A stretch of DNA of 34,802 bases from NCBI RefSeq assembly GCF_013155395.1, contig NZ_JABJWC010000040.1, positions 1 through 34,802 on the forward strand. Reading direction: 5' to 3'. Numbering within the stretch: the first letter of the stretch is position 1; every line of letters starts with the position of its first letter. Made by a program: the position numbers and the translations under genes. The stretch is from Komagataeibacter melomenusus (lineage in GTDB: Bacteria > Pseudomonadota > Alphaproteobacteria > Acetobacterales > Acetobacteraceae). This document shows positions 8,913 through 17,553 of the stretch, piece by piece. The notes below the pieces were generated by a model. That model did no database searches and was not told where the DNA came from. It worked only from the letters and a program-made list of their open reading frames with translations.

Positions 8913-9249
8913 ACACCAGCCAGTCGGGATGATCGCGCCGAGGTGAGACGTCTTGCTGCCGCCATTCAGGACACGACAGACGAAAGCATTGAACTGGCCT
9001 ATGTCGAGCAGGGATATACCGGCGAGAAACCTGCCGGGGCAGCACGGGCCCAGGGAATTACCCTTGAAGTTGTCAGGTTGCCCGAGGCCAAACGTGGCTT
9101 TGTCCTGCTGCCGCGCCGATGGGTCGTTGAACGGTCTTTCGCATGGGCAACACGCTGTCGCAGGCTCGTCAAGGATTACGAGCGTTATGCCTCAACCCTC
9201 GCAAGTCTCCATGTTATCGCGTTCGCGTGCTTCATGCTTAGAAATGCAG
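8905..9249 (+). pseudogene. IS5-family transposase remnant (C-terminal part)
   Basis: Reads as the second half of an IS5-type DDE transposase: IELAYVEQGYTGEK, LEVVRLPEAKRGFVLLPRRW, then VVERSFAWATRCRRLVKDYER, the last carrying the family Arg/Glu pattern. The N-terminal half and both IS ends are missing. Upstream it abuts the broken SDR and downstream it runs in frame into sensor-kinase sequence, so the 199-codon open frame 8781-9380 is an accidental chimera and not a real gene. Confidence 0.85.
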
Positions 9250-9257
9250 CTATGCAT

Positions 9258-9380
9258 GACGGTAACGGGCTTGGACTGAGCATGGTAAAAGCCATAGTAC
9301 ACCTGCACAGGGGCACGATCGTCTTGTCTGACGATAACCCTGGCGTAAGGTGTATCGTTAAGTTACCCATAGACCTTTAG
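9258..9380 (+). pseudogene. Sensor histidine kinase remnant (last 40 codons)
   Basis: GNGLGLSMVKAIVHLHRGTI followed by a DNPGVRC segment and KLPIDL is the G2-box end of a GHKL ATPase domain, as in the C-terminus of a membrane sensor kinase. Everything before the G2 box is gone and is replaced by the transposase remnant, with which it shares a frame. The natural stop is kept at 9378-9380. It cannot function. Confidence 0.75.
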
Positions 9381-9570
9381 CCCTGACGGTCTATCGGATG
9401 GGAAAATGGTGATGAACGCGCATTGAGCCACCGAGTGCGTCTCCCATTGGCTGCCTTGCTCGACGTAGTCCAGCATCATGGCCTTGGCCTGCATGTTTCG
9501 CCGCGCACCGGAATACAGGCCGTTCAGGGCTGGGGAAATCACAGCGCGAGGGGCCTCCTGGGTGTCTTTG
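9381..9570. other. Unassigned segment between IS remnants
   Basis: A minus-strand open frame across 9363-9674 includes the readable string RRNMQAKAMMLDYVEQGSQW, but I recognise no family and see no start signal. It is probably a fragment of a lost gene or chance frame. Confidence 0.2.
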
Positions 9571-9750
9571 GGTGGATCTTCGTCGCACTGACAGAACAGG
9601 CTGGCCCTTCGATACGTCTGATGATCGATGCGACACACCTCAAGGCGCACGGGACAGCAACGTCCCGGCCCCACCGGACCGAACTCAAAGCTGCATGCCG
9701 TGCTTGCGCGCTACATCACCCCGTGCGGGCGTGCCCGCCACGAAGTGCTC
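9570..9750 (+). pseudogene. Second IS5-family transposase remnant
   Basis: The stretch FVALTEQAGPSIRLMIDATH with LKAHGTAT is the first catalytic Asp region of an IS5-type transposase. A few codons later the frame slips: GPNSKLHAV, the normal next motif, is read in another frame. No ends are recognisable. The fragment is decayed and unrelated in frame to the one at 8905-9249. Confidence 0.7.
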
Positions 9751-9840
9751 CAGAAGCCGTTTTTGGGTGCCGACGGGTAGCCGACTACGACGACGTGCTT
9801 TCATAAGACATATCAAGCCTTTGTCGGCTTACCTATGGCA

Positions 9841-9873
9841 GCCCCATGATTTTCTGGGGTGCCGCATTTTTTT
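9841..9873 (+). terminator. Terminator-like hairpin with T run
   Basis: CCCCA-tgattttc-TGGGG followed by gccgca and seven T (9867-9873). Short stem but a good T tract on the plus strand. It may have ended the lost sensor-kinase transcript. Confidence 0.45.
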
Positions 9874-9975
9874 CAGGCCGCGTTCTCATGACAGCAGGGC
9901 ATTGCATGGGCGCGCGTTGCAGGCAGCCATCTGACGAAAGCAGATCCTTCCGCGGCAATACAGTAAAAGTTTCAT

Positions 9976-9993
9976 AATGAAATTAATTTCATT
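9976..9993. promoter_or_regulatory. Perfect 18-base palindrome, possible operator
   Basis: AATGAAATTAATTTCATT equals its own reverse complement. It lies about 410 bases before the RND pump start in AT-rich DNA. It could be a binding site for a dimeric regulator, or chance in AT-rich sequence. Confidence 0.3.
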
Positions 9994-10404
9994 TCAAATA
10001 ACAATGTAAATAAAAGTTCATTAAATATTTAAAATAAACAATATCCTGAATTGTAATGAAAATTATTTTAAATCTTATCTGTTCATACTTTGTAAAAAAA
10101 CACTGTATCTGTCGTTCAGGCACAGCCCGCGGATTCATGCGGGCCCGTCCGTCACCCATCCTGCTGGAGTGTCTCTGCCATGCCCCCTGTGCTGCCTGAA
10201 TATTCCTGACCTGCGCCTGCCTGCCGGAGCGATCCGGCCGGGCCGATTGCGCCATCATATCGTGCGGACGCCTGCAATCAGGCCTATATGAGGCCATCAT
10301 TTACCCCATGAGGGCGCATGGGGCAGTCAGGAATGCCATCAACGCAATAAAACCGCATGCTTACACTTATGCGGTTCTTCGTAATACAGGGAATTATCCA
10401 TCCC

Positions 10405-13400
10405 ATGAATGCCATCGTAGTCACTGCACTACGTCGGCCCTATACCTTTGTGGTGCTTTCGATCCTGATCGTGGTCTTTGGCATCATGTCGGTATGGCGT
10501 ACGCCGACGGATGTGTTCCCCAATATCCGCATTCCGGTCGTGTCCGTCGTCTGGACCTATGGCGGCATGCTGCCTGAGGAATTCGCGGGCCGGATCATCT
10601 ATAATTACGAACTGATGGTGACCTCGACTGTCGAGGGCATCGAGCATATGGAAAGCAGTTCGTATTACGGGCGCGGCATCGTCAACATATACTTCCAGCC
10701 CGGCACCGATATTGGCAAGGCGGAAGCCGAAGTCACCGCCATTTCCCAGACGGTGATCAAGCAGTTGCCCGAGAACATCCCCTCCCCCATGGTCATGAGC
10801 CTCGATGCCTCATCCGTGCCGGTGCTCACGCTTCAGGTCACATCGGATAAACAGACCCCGTCCGACCTGTTCAAGCTGGCCATGATCCGCGTGCGGCCGC
10901 TGCTGGTGACCGTGCCGGGCGCGGTGGTGCCGCAGGCCTATGGCGGCATGGACAGTTTTGTCATGGTGGCGCTGAACCAGCAGCAGCTTCAGGCGCATCA
11001 CCTCTCGGCCATGGATGTGCAGAACGCCCTGCGCGGGCAGAATATCGTGCTCCCGGCAGGCGACCAGAAAATAGCGGCCACCGACTGGATGGTGCAGACC
11101 AACGCCACCCCGCGCTCAATGAAGGAACTGGGCGACATTCCGGTCAAGCGCGTGGGCAATGCCGTGATCTACGTGCATGATGTGGCCGAGGTCTATCGTG
11201 GCGGCCACCCGCAGACCAACCTCGTGCTGGTCAAGGGCAAGCAGGGGGTCGAGATCGTGGTCATGAAAAGTGGCGATGCCTCGACGCTGGATGTGGTCGC
11301 GGGCGCCAAGGCGCTCCTGCCACGCATCCAGAAACTGCTGCCGCCCGATGTCAAGGTGAGCATTCTGGGCGATGCCTCGGTATTCGTGAAAGATTCCATT
11401 TTCGACGTGGTGCGCGAAATGCTCACCGCAGCCTTCCTGACCGGCATGGTGGTGCTGCTGTTCCTGGGGTCATGGCGGCCCACGGTCATCATCGCCACCT
11501 CCATCCCGCTGGCCATCCTGTGTGCCATCATCGGGCTGCACTGGGCGGGGCAGACCATCAATGTCATGACACTGGGCGGCCTTGCGCTGGCGGTGGGCAT
11601 CCTGGTCGATGATGCCACGGTGATGATCGAGAACATCGACGCGCATCTTGAAATGGGCAAGGCGCTGGAACCCGCCATCATCGATGCCGCCAACCAGATC
11701 GTCATCCCCACCTTTGTCGCCACCACCTGCATCTGCATTGTCTGGCTGCCGCTGTTCGGGCTGAGCGGGGTGGCGGGCTGGCTGTTCATGCCCATGGCGG
11801 AGGCCATCATCTTCGCCATGATCGCCTCTTTCATCCTGTCGCGCACGCTGGTGCCGACCATGGCCAAATACCTGCTGGCGGGCCATAGCGTGGCAGGGCA
11901 TGGGGATTCCCACCACTGCGAGCCGCAGGTGCATAACCTGCAATACCCCAGGCGCCTGCCCGAGCGCTTCCAGCAGGCATTCGAGCGCGGGTTCAATACC
12001 TTCCGTGAACGCTACGGTGCCCTGCTCGGGCGCGCCATAGCGCGGCGGAGGCGGTTCGTGGCCATCTTCCTTGGCGTATCGGTCGGCTCGCTGGGGCTAT
12101 ACCTGATCGCGGGACGCGACTTCTTCCCCGAGACGAAATCCGGCACGCTGCAGATGCACATGCGTGCCCCCCTTGGCACCCGCATCGAGGTGGCGGGCCG
12201 CGAGGCCTCGCTGGTGGAGGACCGGGTCAACGCGCTGTTCCCAGGCAAGGTGGAAAGCATGATCGAAAACTGTGGCCTGCCCGAAGGCGCGCATAACCAG
12301 GCCTTCATCCCCACGCCAACCATCGGCACGCAGGACTGCGACATCACCATTGCGCTCAAAAACGAGGAAACCCCGGTATGGGATGACCGCGCCATCCTGC
12401 GCCGCGACCTCTCGGCGCGTTTTCCCGGCACGGTGTTCACCTTCCAGCCCGCCGATCTTACGGCCAGGATCCTGAATTTCGGCTCCCCGGCGCCCATTGA
12501 CGTGCAGATCTCCGGCCCCGACCTGCGCGATAATTACGACTACGCCCGCCTGCTCGTAAACCGCCTGCGCGCCGTCCCCGGTGCCGCCGATGTCGTGATC
12601 CAGCAGACCATGAAGACACCGACCCTGTTCGTGCAGGGCAACCGCACCTTCGGCCAGGCCACCGGCATGACGGAGGCCGACCTTGCCAATAACGAACTCA
12701 TGACCCTTTCAGGCAGCCAGACGGTGGACCCGCAATACTGGCTCGACCCTGCCACGGGCATCACCTTCCCGCTGAACGTGTATGTGTCACAGGACCAGCT
12801 GACGCATTTCAACAACCTCATGACCATTCCGGTCGACAAGGGCGATGGCGACCCGCAGGGGCGGCACATGCAGCTTCTGGGTGGCATCAGCAATGTCAGC
12901 GCCACCGGCACGCCGGGGCAGGTCTCGCACTTCAATTCCATGCCTGAGGTGGACATCTATGTTTCCGCCGAAGGGGCGGATCTGGGGCAGGTCACCACCG
13001 GCGTGCAGCACGTGCTGGAGCAGACGCGCGACAGGGTGCCCTCCACCGCCGCCGTGGTGGTGCGCGGCCAGACCGAGACCATGCGCCATGCCTATATCGA
13101 GCTGGTGTTCGGGCTGGTGGTGTCGGTGCTGCTGATCTACCTGCTGATCGTGGTCAACTTCCAGTCCTGGCTGGACCCGTTCATCATCATCTCGGCCCTG
13201 CCCGCAGCCCTTGCCGGCATCGCCTGGGCGCTGTTCCTGACCCATACGCGCCTGTCGGTGCCCGCATTGACGGGAGCGATCATGTGCATGGGCACGGCGA
13301 CGGCCAATTCCATCCTTGTCGTATCCTTTGCCCGTGAGCGGATCGAGGAACATGGCGATGCCCTGCGTGCAGCACTCGAGGCGGGCTACGGCCGCATCCG

Positions 13401-13596
13401 CCCCGTGCTGATGACGGCGCTGGCCATGGTGATCGGCATGGTGCCCATGGCCATGAGCAATTCGCAGAACGCGCCCCTGGGCCGCGCCGTGATTGGCGGG
13501 CTGCTGGTGGCCACCGTGTCCACGCTCCTGTTCGTGCCCTGTGTTTACGCAATCCTGCATAACCGCGCCCCCCGCAACCGCGAGGAACTGAACTGA
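10405..13596 (+). CDS. RND efflux pump, inner-membrane permease
   Basis: Proton-driven exporter of 1063 residues forming the inner-membrane trimer of a tripartite efflux system. It begins at a first helix after NAIVVTALRRPYTF and has the family TPTDVFPNIRIP stretch, a first periplasmic loop, helices 2-6, a second loop (about residues 560-870) and helices 7-12. The proton-relay motif GGLALAVGILVDDATVMIEN has Asp402 and Asp403, matching D407/D408 of AcrB. The frame is open from 10357; ATG 10405 is chosen because homology starts there and AGGGA lies about 13 bases before it. It is the first gene of a pump-adaptor-outer membrane factor operon whose genes overlap. The substrate is unknown. An HAE-type drug or solvent pump is likelier than a metal pump because no Met-rich metal path is obvious. 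Confidence 0.9.
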   Translation: MNAIVVTALRRPYTFVVLSILIVVFGIMSVWRTPTDVFPNIRIPVVSVVWTYGGMLPEEFAGRIIYNYELMVTSTVEGIEHMESSSYYGRGIVNIYFQPGTDIGKAEAEVTAISQTVIKQLPENIPSPMVMSLDASSVPVLTLQVTSDKQTPSDLFKLAMIRVRPLLVTVPGAVVPQAYGGMDSFVMVALNQQQLQAHHLSAMDVQNALRGQNIVLPAGDQKIAATDWMVQTNATPRSMKELGDIPVKRVGNAVIYVHDVAEVYRGGHPQTNLVLVKGKQGVEIVVMKSGDASTLDVVAGAKALLPRIQKLLPPDVKVSILGDASVFVKDSIFDVVREMLTAAFLTGMVVLLFLGSWRPTVIIATSIPLAILCAIIGLHWAGQTINVMTLGGLALAVGILVDDATVMIENIDAHLEMGKALEPAIIDAANQIVIPTFVATTCICIVWLPLFGLSGVAGWLFMPMAEAIIFAMIASFILSRTLVPTMAKYLLAGHSVAGHGDSHHCEPQVHNLQYPRRLPERFQQAFERGFNTFRERYGALLGRAIARRRRFVAIFLGVSVGSLGLYLIAGRDFFPETKSGTLQMHMRAPLGTRIEVAGREASLVEDRVNALFPGKVESMIENCGLPEGAHNQAFIPTPTIGTQDCDITIALKNEETPVWDDRAILRRDLSARFPGTVFTFQPADLTARILNFGSPAPIDVQISGPDLRDNYDYARLLVNRLRAVPGAADVVIQQTMKTPTLFVQGNRTFGQATGMTEADLANNELMTLSGSQTVDPQYWLDPATGITFPLNVYVSQDQLTHFNNLMTIPVDKGDGDPQGRHMQLLGGISNVSATGTPGQVSHFNSMPEVDIYVSAEGADLGQVTTGVQHVLEQTRDRVPSTAAVVVRGQTETMRHAYIELVFGLVVSVLLIYLLIVVNFQSWLDPFIIISALPAALAGIAWALFLTHTRLSVPALTGAIMCMGTATANSILVVSFARERIEEHGDALRAALEAGYGRIRPVLMTALAMVIGMVPMAMSNSQNAPLGRAVIGGLLVATVSTLLFVPCVYAILHNRAPRNREELN

Positions 13597-14783
13597 TGTC
13601 CACCCGGGAATCCCGTAAGATGCTGATGCTGGCCGGTGCCACGATCCTTGTGGGCTGGTGCGGTTACCTGCTGGTCGGGCGCATCCACCATGCCACCGCC
13701 CTGCGCCATGAGGCGGCACAGGCCACCGTGCCCGATGTGATGGTCATAGCCCCACGCCGGGAGGCCCGCCATGTCAGCCTCGACCTGCCCGGCACGATCG
13801 AGGCGTGGTACCAGGCCCCCATCTACCCGCAGGCCTCGGGCTACGTGCAGATGTGGTACAAGGACTACGGTGCCCGCGTGGCAGCGGGCGACGTGCTGGC
13901 CGAGATCAATACCCCGGGCCTTGATGCCCAGTTTGCGCAGGCGCAGGCCGATCTTCAGTCCTCGCAGGCCAAATACGACCTGGCTGTCGTGACCGCCCAG
14001 CGCTGGCGGCTGATGGGCAGGTCACAGGCGGTATCGGGCCAGTCGGTCTCGGTGCAGGATGCCAACGAGAAATCGGCCTCGGCTGATCTCGAAGCCGCGC
14101 GCCACAACCTTGACCGCTATGCCGCCCTTGAGCGCTTCAAGGTCATTGTCGCCCCCTTTGATGGCGTGGTGACCGAGCGTGACATCAACGTGGGCGACTA
14201 CGTGCATGAAGGCGGCGGCAACCTGAACGCCACTGGGGCGGCGAGCGAACTGTTCAGCGTGGCGGATACGCACCAGATGCGGCTGTTCGTCTCGATACCG
14301 GAGAACATGTCCTACATCCTCCAGCCCGGCCTGCATGCAAGCGTGCGGGTGCCGCAGTTCCCCGATCGCACCTTCGAGGCGAAGTTCCTGACCGTATCGG
14401 GCGGCTACGACCCCGATACCCGCACCAGCGTGAGTGAATTCGTGATCGATAATTCCGACCACGCCCTGTGGCCCGGCACCTTCGCCGCCGTAACCCTGAG
14501 CGCGCCCGAGCAGGCGGCCCACCAGAGCATTCCCACCGGCGCGCTGGTGTTTCAGGAGCATGGCATGCAGGTGGCGGTGGTGGATGGGCAGGGTCGCGCG
14601 CATTTCCACGACATAACGGTGGGCCGCATGGGTGATGGGGCAACGCAGGTGCTCTCGGGCATAAACCCTGATGACCGGATCATCGACAACCCGCCCGCCG
14701 ACCTGCTGGAAGGCGAGCGCGTGCATGTGGTCCAGCCCGCAGCCGGATACAGCAACGACACCGATGAAAAGGACGATGAATGA
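13596..14783 (+). CDS. RND efflux periplasmic adaptor (membrane fusion protein)
   Basis: Adaptor of 395 residues joining the RND pump to the outer-membrane channel. One N-terminal membrane anchor (about residues 9-27, MLAGATILVGWCGYLL) and no lipobox. The first lipoyl half is around IYPQASGYVQMWYKDYGARV, then a helical hairpin (about 110-170), the second lipoyl half FKVIVAPFDGVVTERDINVG, a beta-barrel and a membrane-proximal domain. The start ATG shares its A with the TGA stop of the pump gene (TGATG), so translation is coupled. No sign of damage. Confidence 0.9.
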   Translation: MSTRESRKMLMLAGATILVGWCGYLLVGRIHHATALRHEAAQATVPDVMVIAPRREARHVSLDLPGTIEAWYQAPIYPQASGYVQMWYKDYGARVAAGDVLAEINTPGLDAQFAQAQADLQSSQAKYDLAVVTAQRWRLMGRSQAVSGQSVSVQDANEKSASADLEAARHNLDRYAALERFKVIVAPFDGVVTERDINVGDYVHEGGGNLNATGAASELFSVADTHQMRLFVSIPENMSYILQPGLHASVRVPQFPDRTFEAKFLTVSGGYDPDTRTSVSEFVIDNSDHALWPGTFAAVTLSAPEQAAHQSIPTGALVFQEHGMQVAVVDGQGRAHFHDITVGRMGDGATQVLSGINPDDRIIDNPPADLLEGERVHVVQPAAGYSNDTDEKDDE

Positions 14784-16366
14784 TGGCCCGTAGCATTCAC
14801 CGCTCCCCGTTTATGGGCGCTGCCTGCGCCGCATCACTGCTGTCACTGGCGGGGTGCGACCTTGCGCCCGTCTATCATGCGCCGCATTACGTCATTCCCG
14901 CCACATGGCAGGGGCAGGCCCCGTTCGGCGTGGCCCACCCGATGGATGACAGCATTCCCGCGCAGTGGTGGCAGGGTTTTGCCGACCCCGAGCTTGATAC
15001 GCTGGAAGAGACGGCCATGGCCCATAACGGCGACCTGCAGGCCGCCAGCGAGCGCTTCCTGCAGGCGCGCGCCATCGTCAGCGAGGCACGCGCCGACCTG
15101 CTGCCGCATTTTGGCGTGGCCTTTGGCGGCAGCAACAACAAAAGCTCGGCCGAGCGGCTGTTCCGCTACAAGGGGCCGATTACGGATTCCGATGAGTTCT
15201 ATGGCGGCATGGCCTCGTGGGAGCCGGATTTCTGGTCCTCCATCCGCAACCGCGTGCGCCTGCAAAAAGACTACGCGCAGGAACAGGCCGCGCAATACGC
15301 CGCCGCACGGCTGAGCCTGCAGGCCGAACTGGCCAGCGATTACTTCACCCTGCGCGGGCTGGATGCGCAGGCGGCGATCTATACCCAGTCGATCCGCTAT
15401 TATGAGGAATCCCTGCGTGTGACCCAGACCCGGCTGGTGGACCAGGCGGCCTCCCGGCTGGACGTGGCGCGCGCGCAGAACCAGCTTTACACCACGCAGG
15501 CCCGCCTGCTCGACATCCAGGCCCAGCGCGAGGTGATGGAGCATGCGGTGGCGGTTCTGGTCAATGTCGCGCCCTCATCCTTCCATCTGGCACCGGATGC
15601 CCACCTCAATACCACCCGCTTCGCGCTGTCCGCCCCCCTGCCCTCCGACCTGTTGCAGCGCAGGCCCGACATTGCCATGAGCGAGCGCCAGATGGCACAG
15701 GCCAACCGGGCCATCGGCATTGCGCGCGCGGCGTTCTACCCGCATGTGTCCTTCCAGATGAACGGGGGGTTTGATGATAACGGCTTCAACCTCGCCAACC
15801 TGGCCAACAGCATGTGGTCGTATGGCGCCACCGTGACCATGCCGGTATTTGAAGGCGGGCTGCGGCGCGCGCAGTTGCAGCAGAGCTGGTCCGCCTACCG
15901 CGAAACGCGTGACCATTACCGCGTGACCATTCTCAACGCCTTTCGCGATGTGGAGGATGGCCTGTCGCGCACCAGCCGGCTTGATGGCGAAAACGGCCGC
16001 CTGCGTGCCGCCGTGGGGGCTGCCAGCCAGACGCAGGACATCACCATGAACCTGTATAAAGGCGGCCTTGCCACCTATCTCGACGTGCTGATCGCGCAGG
16101 TCAGCACGCTTGATGCCCGCATACAGCAGGCCGAAATCCAGACCCGCTACCTGCAGGCGCAGGTTGGCCTGATCCGCGCCTGCGGCGGGGGATGGAACGC
16201 GGCCAGCCTGCCCGCGCCCGACAGACTGTTCTCGGTCGACCCGCTACAGTATTCCGGCCTGCATAACGCACGCCCCGCAGGCGATGTGCCGCCACCCCAC
16301 AGCCACGGCCCCGACCCGGATGACAACCTGACCGGGCCCGTCCTCTCGCCACATACCAGCCCATGA
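14780..16366 (+). CDS. NodT-family outer-membrane factor lipoprotein of the RND system
   Basis: TolC-like channel of 528 residues. The lipobox LAGC gives acylation at Cys26, followed by DLAPVYHAP, typical of the NodT group. Two homologous halves carry the long alpha-helical repeats; LLQRRPDIAMSERQMAQANR and IARAAFYPHVSFQMNGG are family signatures in the second half. The C-terminal 60 residues are His/Pro-rich and probably disordered. It overlaps the adaptor gene by four bases (ATGA), completing a three-gene efflux operon. A strong hairpin follows the stop codon. Confidence 0.9.
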   Translation: MMARSIHRSPFMGAACAASLLSLAGCDLAPVYHAPHYVIPATWQGQAPFGVAHPMDDSIPAQWWQGFADPELDTLEETAMAHNGDLQAASERFLQARAIVSEARADLLPHFGVAFGGSNNKSSAERLFRYKGPITDSDEFYGGMASWEPDFWSSIRNRVRLQKDYAQEQAAQYAAARLSLQAELASDYFTLRGLDAQAAIYTQSIRYYEESLRVTQTRLVDQAASRLDVARAQNQLYTTQARLLDIQAQREVMEHAVAVLVNVAPSSFHLAPDAHLNTTRFALSAPLPSDLLQRRPDIAMSERQMAQANRAIGIARAAFYPHVSFQMNGGFDDNGFNLANLANSMWSYGATVTMPVFEGGLRRAQLQQSWSAYRETRDHYRVTILNAFRDVEDGLSRTSRLDGENGRLRAAVGAASQTQDITMNLYKGGLATYLDVLIAQVSTLDARIQQAEIQTRYLQAQVGLIRACGGGWNAASLPAPDRLFSVDPLQYSGLHNARPAGDVPPPHSHGPDPDDNLTGPVLSPHTSP

Positions 16367-16371
16367 AAACA

Positions 16372-16406
16372 GGGCATGCAGGGGCGTAATCTCCCCCTGC
16401 ATGCCC
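16372..16406 (+). terminator. Strong hairpin after the RND operon
   Basis: GGGCATGCAGGGG pairs perfectly with CCCCTGCATGCCC around a nine-base loop, starting five bases after the stop codon of the outer-membrane factor gene. There is no T tract, but the position and the 13-pair stem make it the likely operon terminator. Confidence 0.7.
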
Positions 16407-16408
16407 CG

Positions 16409-16426
16409 GGCGTATCGTCGGTTAAG
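16409..16426. repeat. Possible IS end remnant (copy 1)
   Basis: GGCGTATCGTCGGTTAAG matches GGCGTGTCGTCAGTTAAG at 34385-34402 in 16 of 18 positions. Both copies sit beside IS5-type sequence, so they may be the same terminal repeat of an older IS. Confidence 0.35.
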
Positions 16427-16488
16427 ATACGTGGATTTGAGTAGAATACGGTATGGGCATGGTATTTCCTGCCATATATATTTATTAG

Positions 16489-16887
16489 GCTCAGGACGCA
16501 TAGCCAGAACATGACGGTTGCAGCGAGGCAGATCGCCGAGAAGAATACGGTGGGGCATCTGTCATAGCGTGTCGCAACCCGTCTCCAGTCCTTGAGCCTC
16601 CCGAACATGATCTCGATACGGCTGCGTCTTTTGTATTTCCGCCTGTCGTATTTTATGGGTTTCCCTCGGGATTTCCGTCCCGGAATGCAGGGTTTGATCC
16701 CTTTCTCCTCCAAGGCATCCCTGAACCAGTCAGCATCATAGCCCCGATCTGCCAGCATCCATTCGGCTGATGGAAGACCGTCCAGAAGGGCAGCCGCACC
16801 GGTGCAATCACTGATCTGGCCTGCTGTCATGAAGAAGTCGAGCGGACGTCCGTTCCGGTCGGTGACGGCATGCAGCTTCGTATTCAT
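16489..16887 (-). CDS. IS5-family transposase, second frame (catalytic part)
   Basis: Carries the second catalytic Asp in LADRGYDADWF and the glutamate region RRSRIEIMFGRLKDW, ending at VMFWL next to the IS end. Numbering starts at an internal ATG (16887), but it is probably made as a -1 frameshift fusion with the first frame, since the shifted reading gives GRLIGRTKGGMNTKLHAV without a break. No in-frame stop lies inside the IS: the reading frame continues through the inverted repeat and on to 16147, antisense to the end of the outer-membrane factor gene. Confidence 0.8.
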
Positions 16888-16907
16888 CCCGCCTTTGGTG
16901 CGCCCAA

Positions 16908-17255
16908 TCAGACGGCCTGGAGCCCCTTTTTTAACCGCAGGCTCGAAGCTGTGCGATGTGCCTTGAGATAGGTCGCATCAATCATGATCGTCTGAGGCTC
17001 TGCCTTGCCGGTAGTCAGTCCCTCCATCATGCGGATGAATATCCCCATAGCACTCCAGCGCTTCCAGCGATTGTAGAGCGTCTTGTGTGGACCGTATTCC
17101 CGGGGTGCATCACGCCAACGCAGACCATTTCTGTTCACGAAAATGATCCCACTCAACACACGACGGTCATCAACGCGAGGTTTGCCATGGCTCTTCGGAA
17201 AAAAAGGCCGCAGACGCTCCATCTGCTCGTCCGTCAGCCAATACAGGTCACTCAT
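16908..17255 (-). CDS. IS5-family transposase, first frame
   Basis: N-terminal domain (MSDLYWLTDEQMERLRPFF) and the first catalytic Asp in TIMIDATYLKAHRT. The product of 115 residues ends at a stop just after LRLKKG. The minus-strand sequence TTAAAAAAG at the end of this frame is a classic slippery site for -1 frameshifting into the second frame. Start ATG 17255 is preceded by GAGGAG about nine bases upstream; the frame is open earlier but without a ribosome site. Confidence 0.8.
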   Translation of the reverse strand: MSDLYWLTDEQMERLRPFFPKSHGKPRVDDRRVLSGIIFVNRNGLRWRDAPREYGPHKTLYNRWKRWSAMGIFIRMMEGLTTGKAEPQTIMIDATYLKAHRTASSLRLKKGLQAV

Positions 17256-17319
17256 CTTCAGTCTCCTCAAGGAGCCTGAATCACATCCGGCCACTCATAT
17301 CAATGGGTCCTGAGCCTAA

Positions 17320-17545
17320 CCCCGGTCGGCGAGTAGCCATTGGGCCCTTCGGCACTGCATCGAGCAGAGCGGCAGCACCGATATGATCACTGACCTGGCC
17401 TGCGATCATGAAGAAGCTCAAAGGACGGCCGATCAAGCGACCCACCTCCCCCTTTTTACCCGCAGGCTGGAAGCCGTGCGGTGCACCTTCAGATAGGTCG
17501 CATCGATCATCACCGTCTTGCGCCCTGTTTGCCAACCATGCGCGA
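17320..17545 (-). pseudogene. Third IS5-family transposase remnant
   Basis: Pieces of a relative of the neighbouring element: TVMIDATYLKVHRTASSL in one frame, then RPLSFFMIAGQVSDHIGAAA and LLDAVPKG in another. It lacks the N-terminus, both ends and the catalytic glutamate part, and the frame is broken near 17340. Its right edge lies a few bases from the stop codon of the giant adhesin gene; its left edge is the intact IS. The missing C-terminal part is not found on the other side of that IS, so a deletion has occurred. Confidence 0.8.
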
Positions 17546-17553
17546 CCTGGCAA

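Larger units (their letters stand above)
9807..10404. other. AT-rich spacer upstream of the RND operon
   Basis: No gene. Contains a terminator-like hairpin near 9841, a perfect palindrome at 9976-9993, a very AT-rich stretch 9960-10110 and two short hairpins close to the operon: GGCCT-atatg-AGGCC (10281-10295) and CCCCAT/ATGGGG (10304-10323). The promoter of the efflux operon is probably here, but I cannot place boxes. Confidence 0.4.
16488..17316 (-). mobile_element. IS5-family insertion sequence
   Basis: 829-base element bounded by inverted repeats GGCTCAGGAC (16488-16497) and GTCCTGAGCC (17307-17316). It carries two overlapping transposase frames on the minus strand. Flanks are TTA on the left and TAA on the right; both fit the TNA target of the IS427/IS1031-type groups but they are not identical, so this copy lacks a clean target duplication. 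If the flanks are counted as element, the inverted repeat is 13 bases (TTAGGCTCAGGAC). It separates the RND operon from another IS remnant. Confidence 0.85.
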
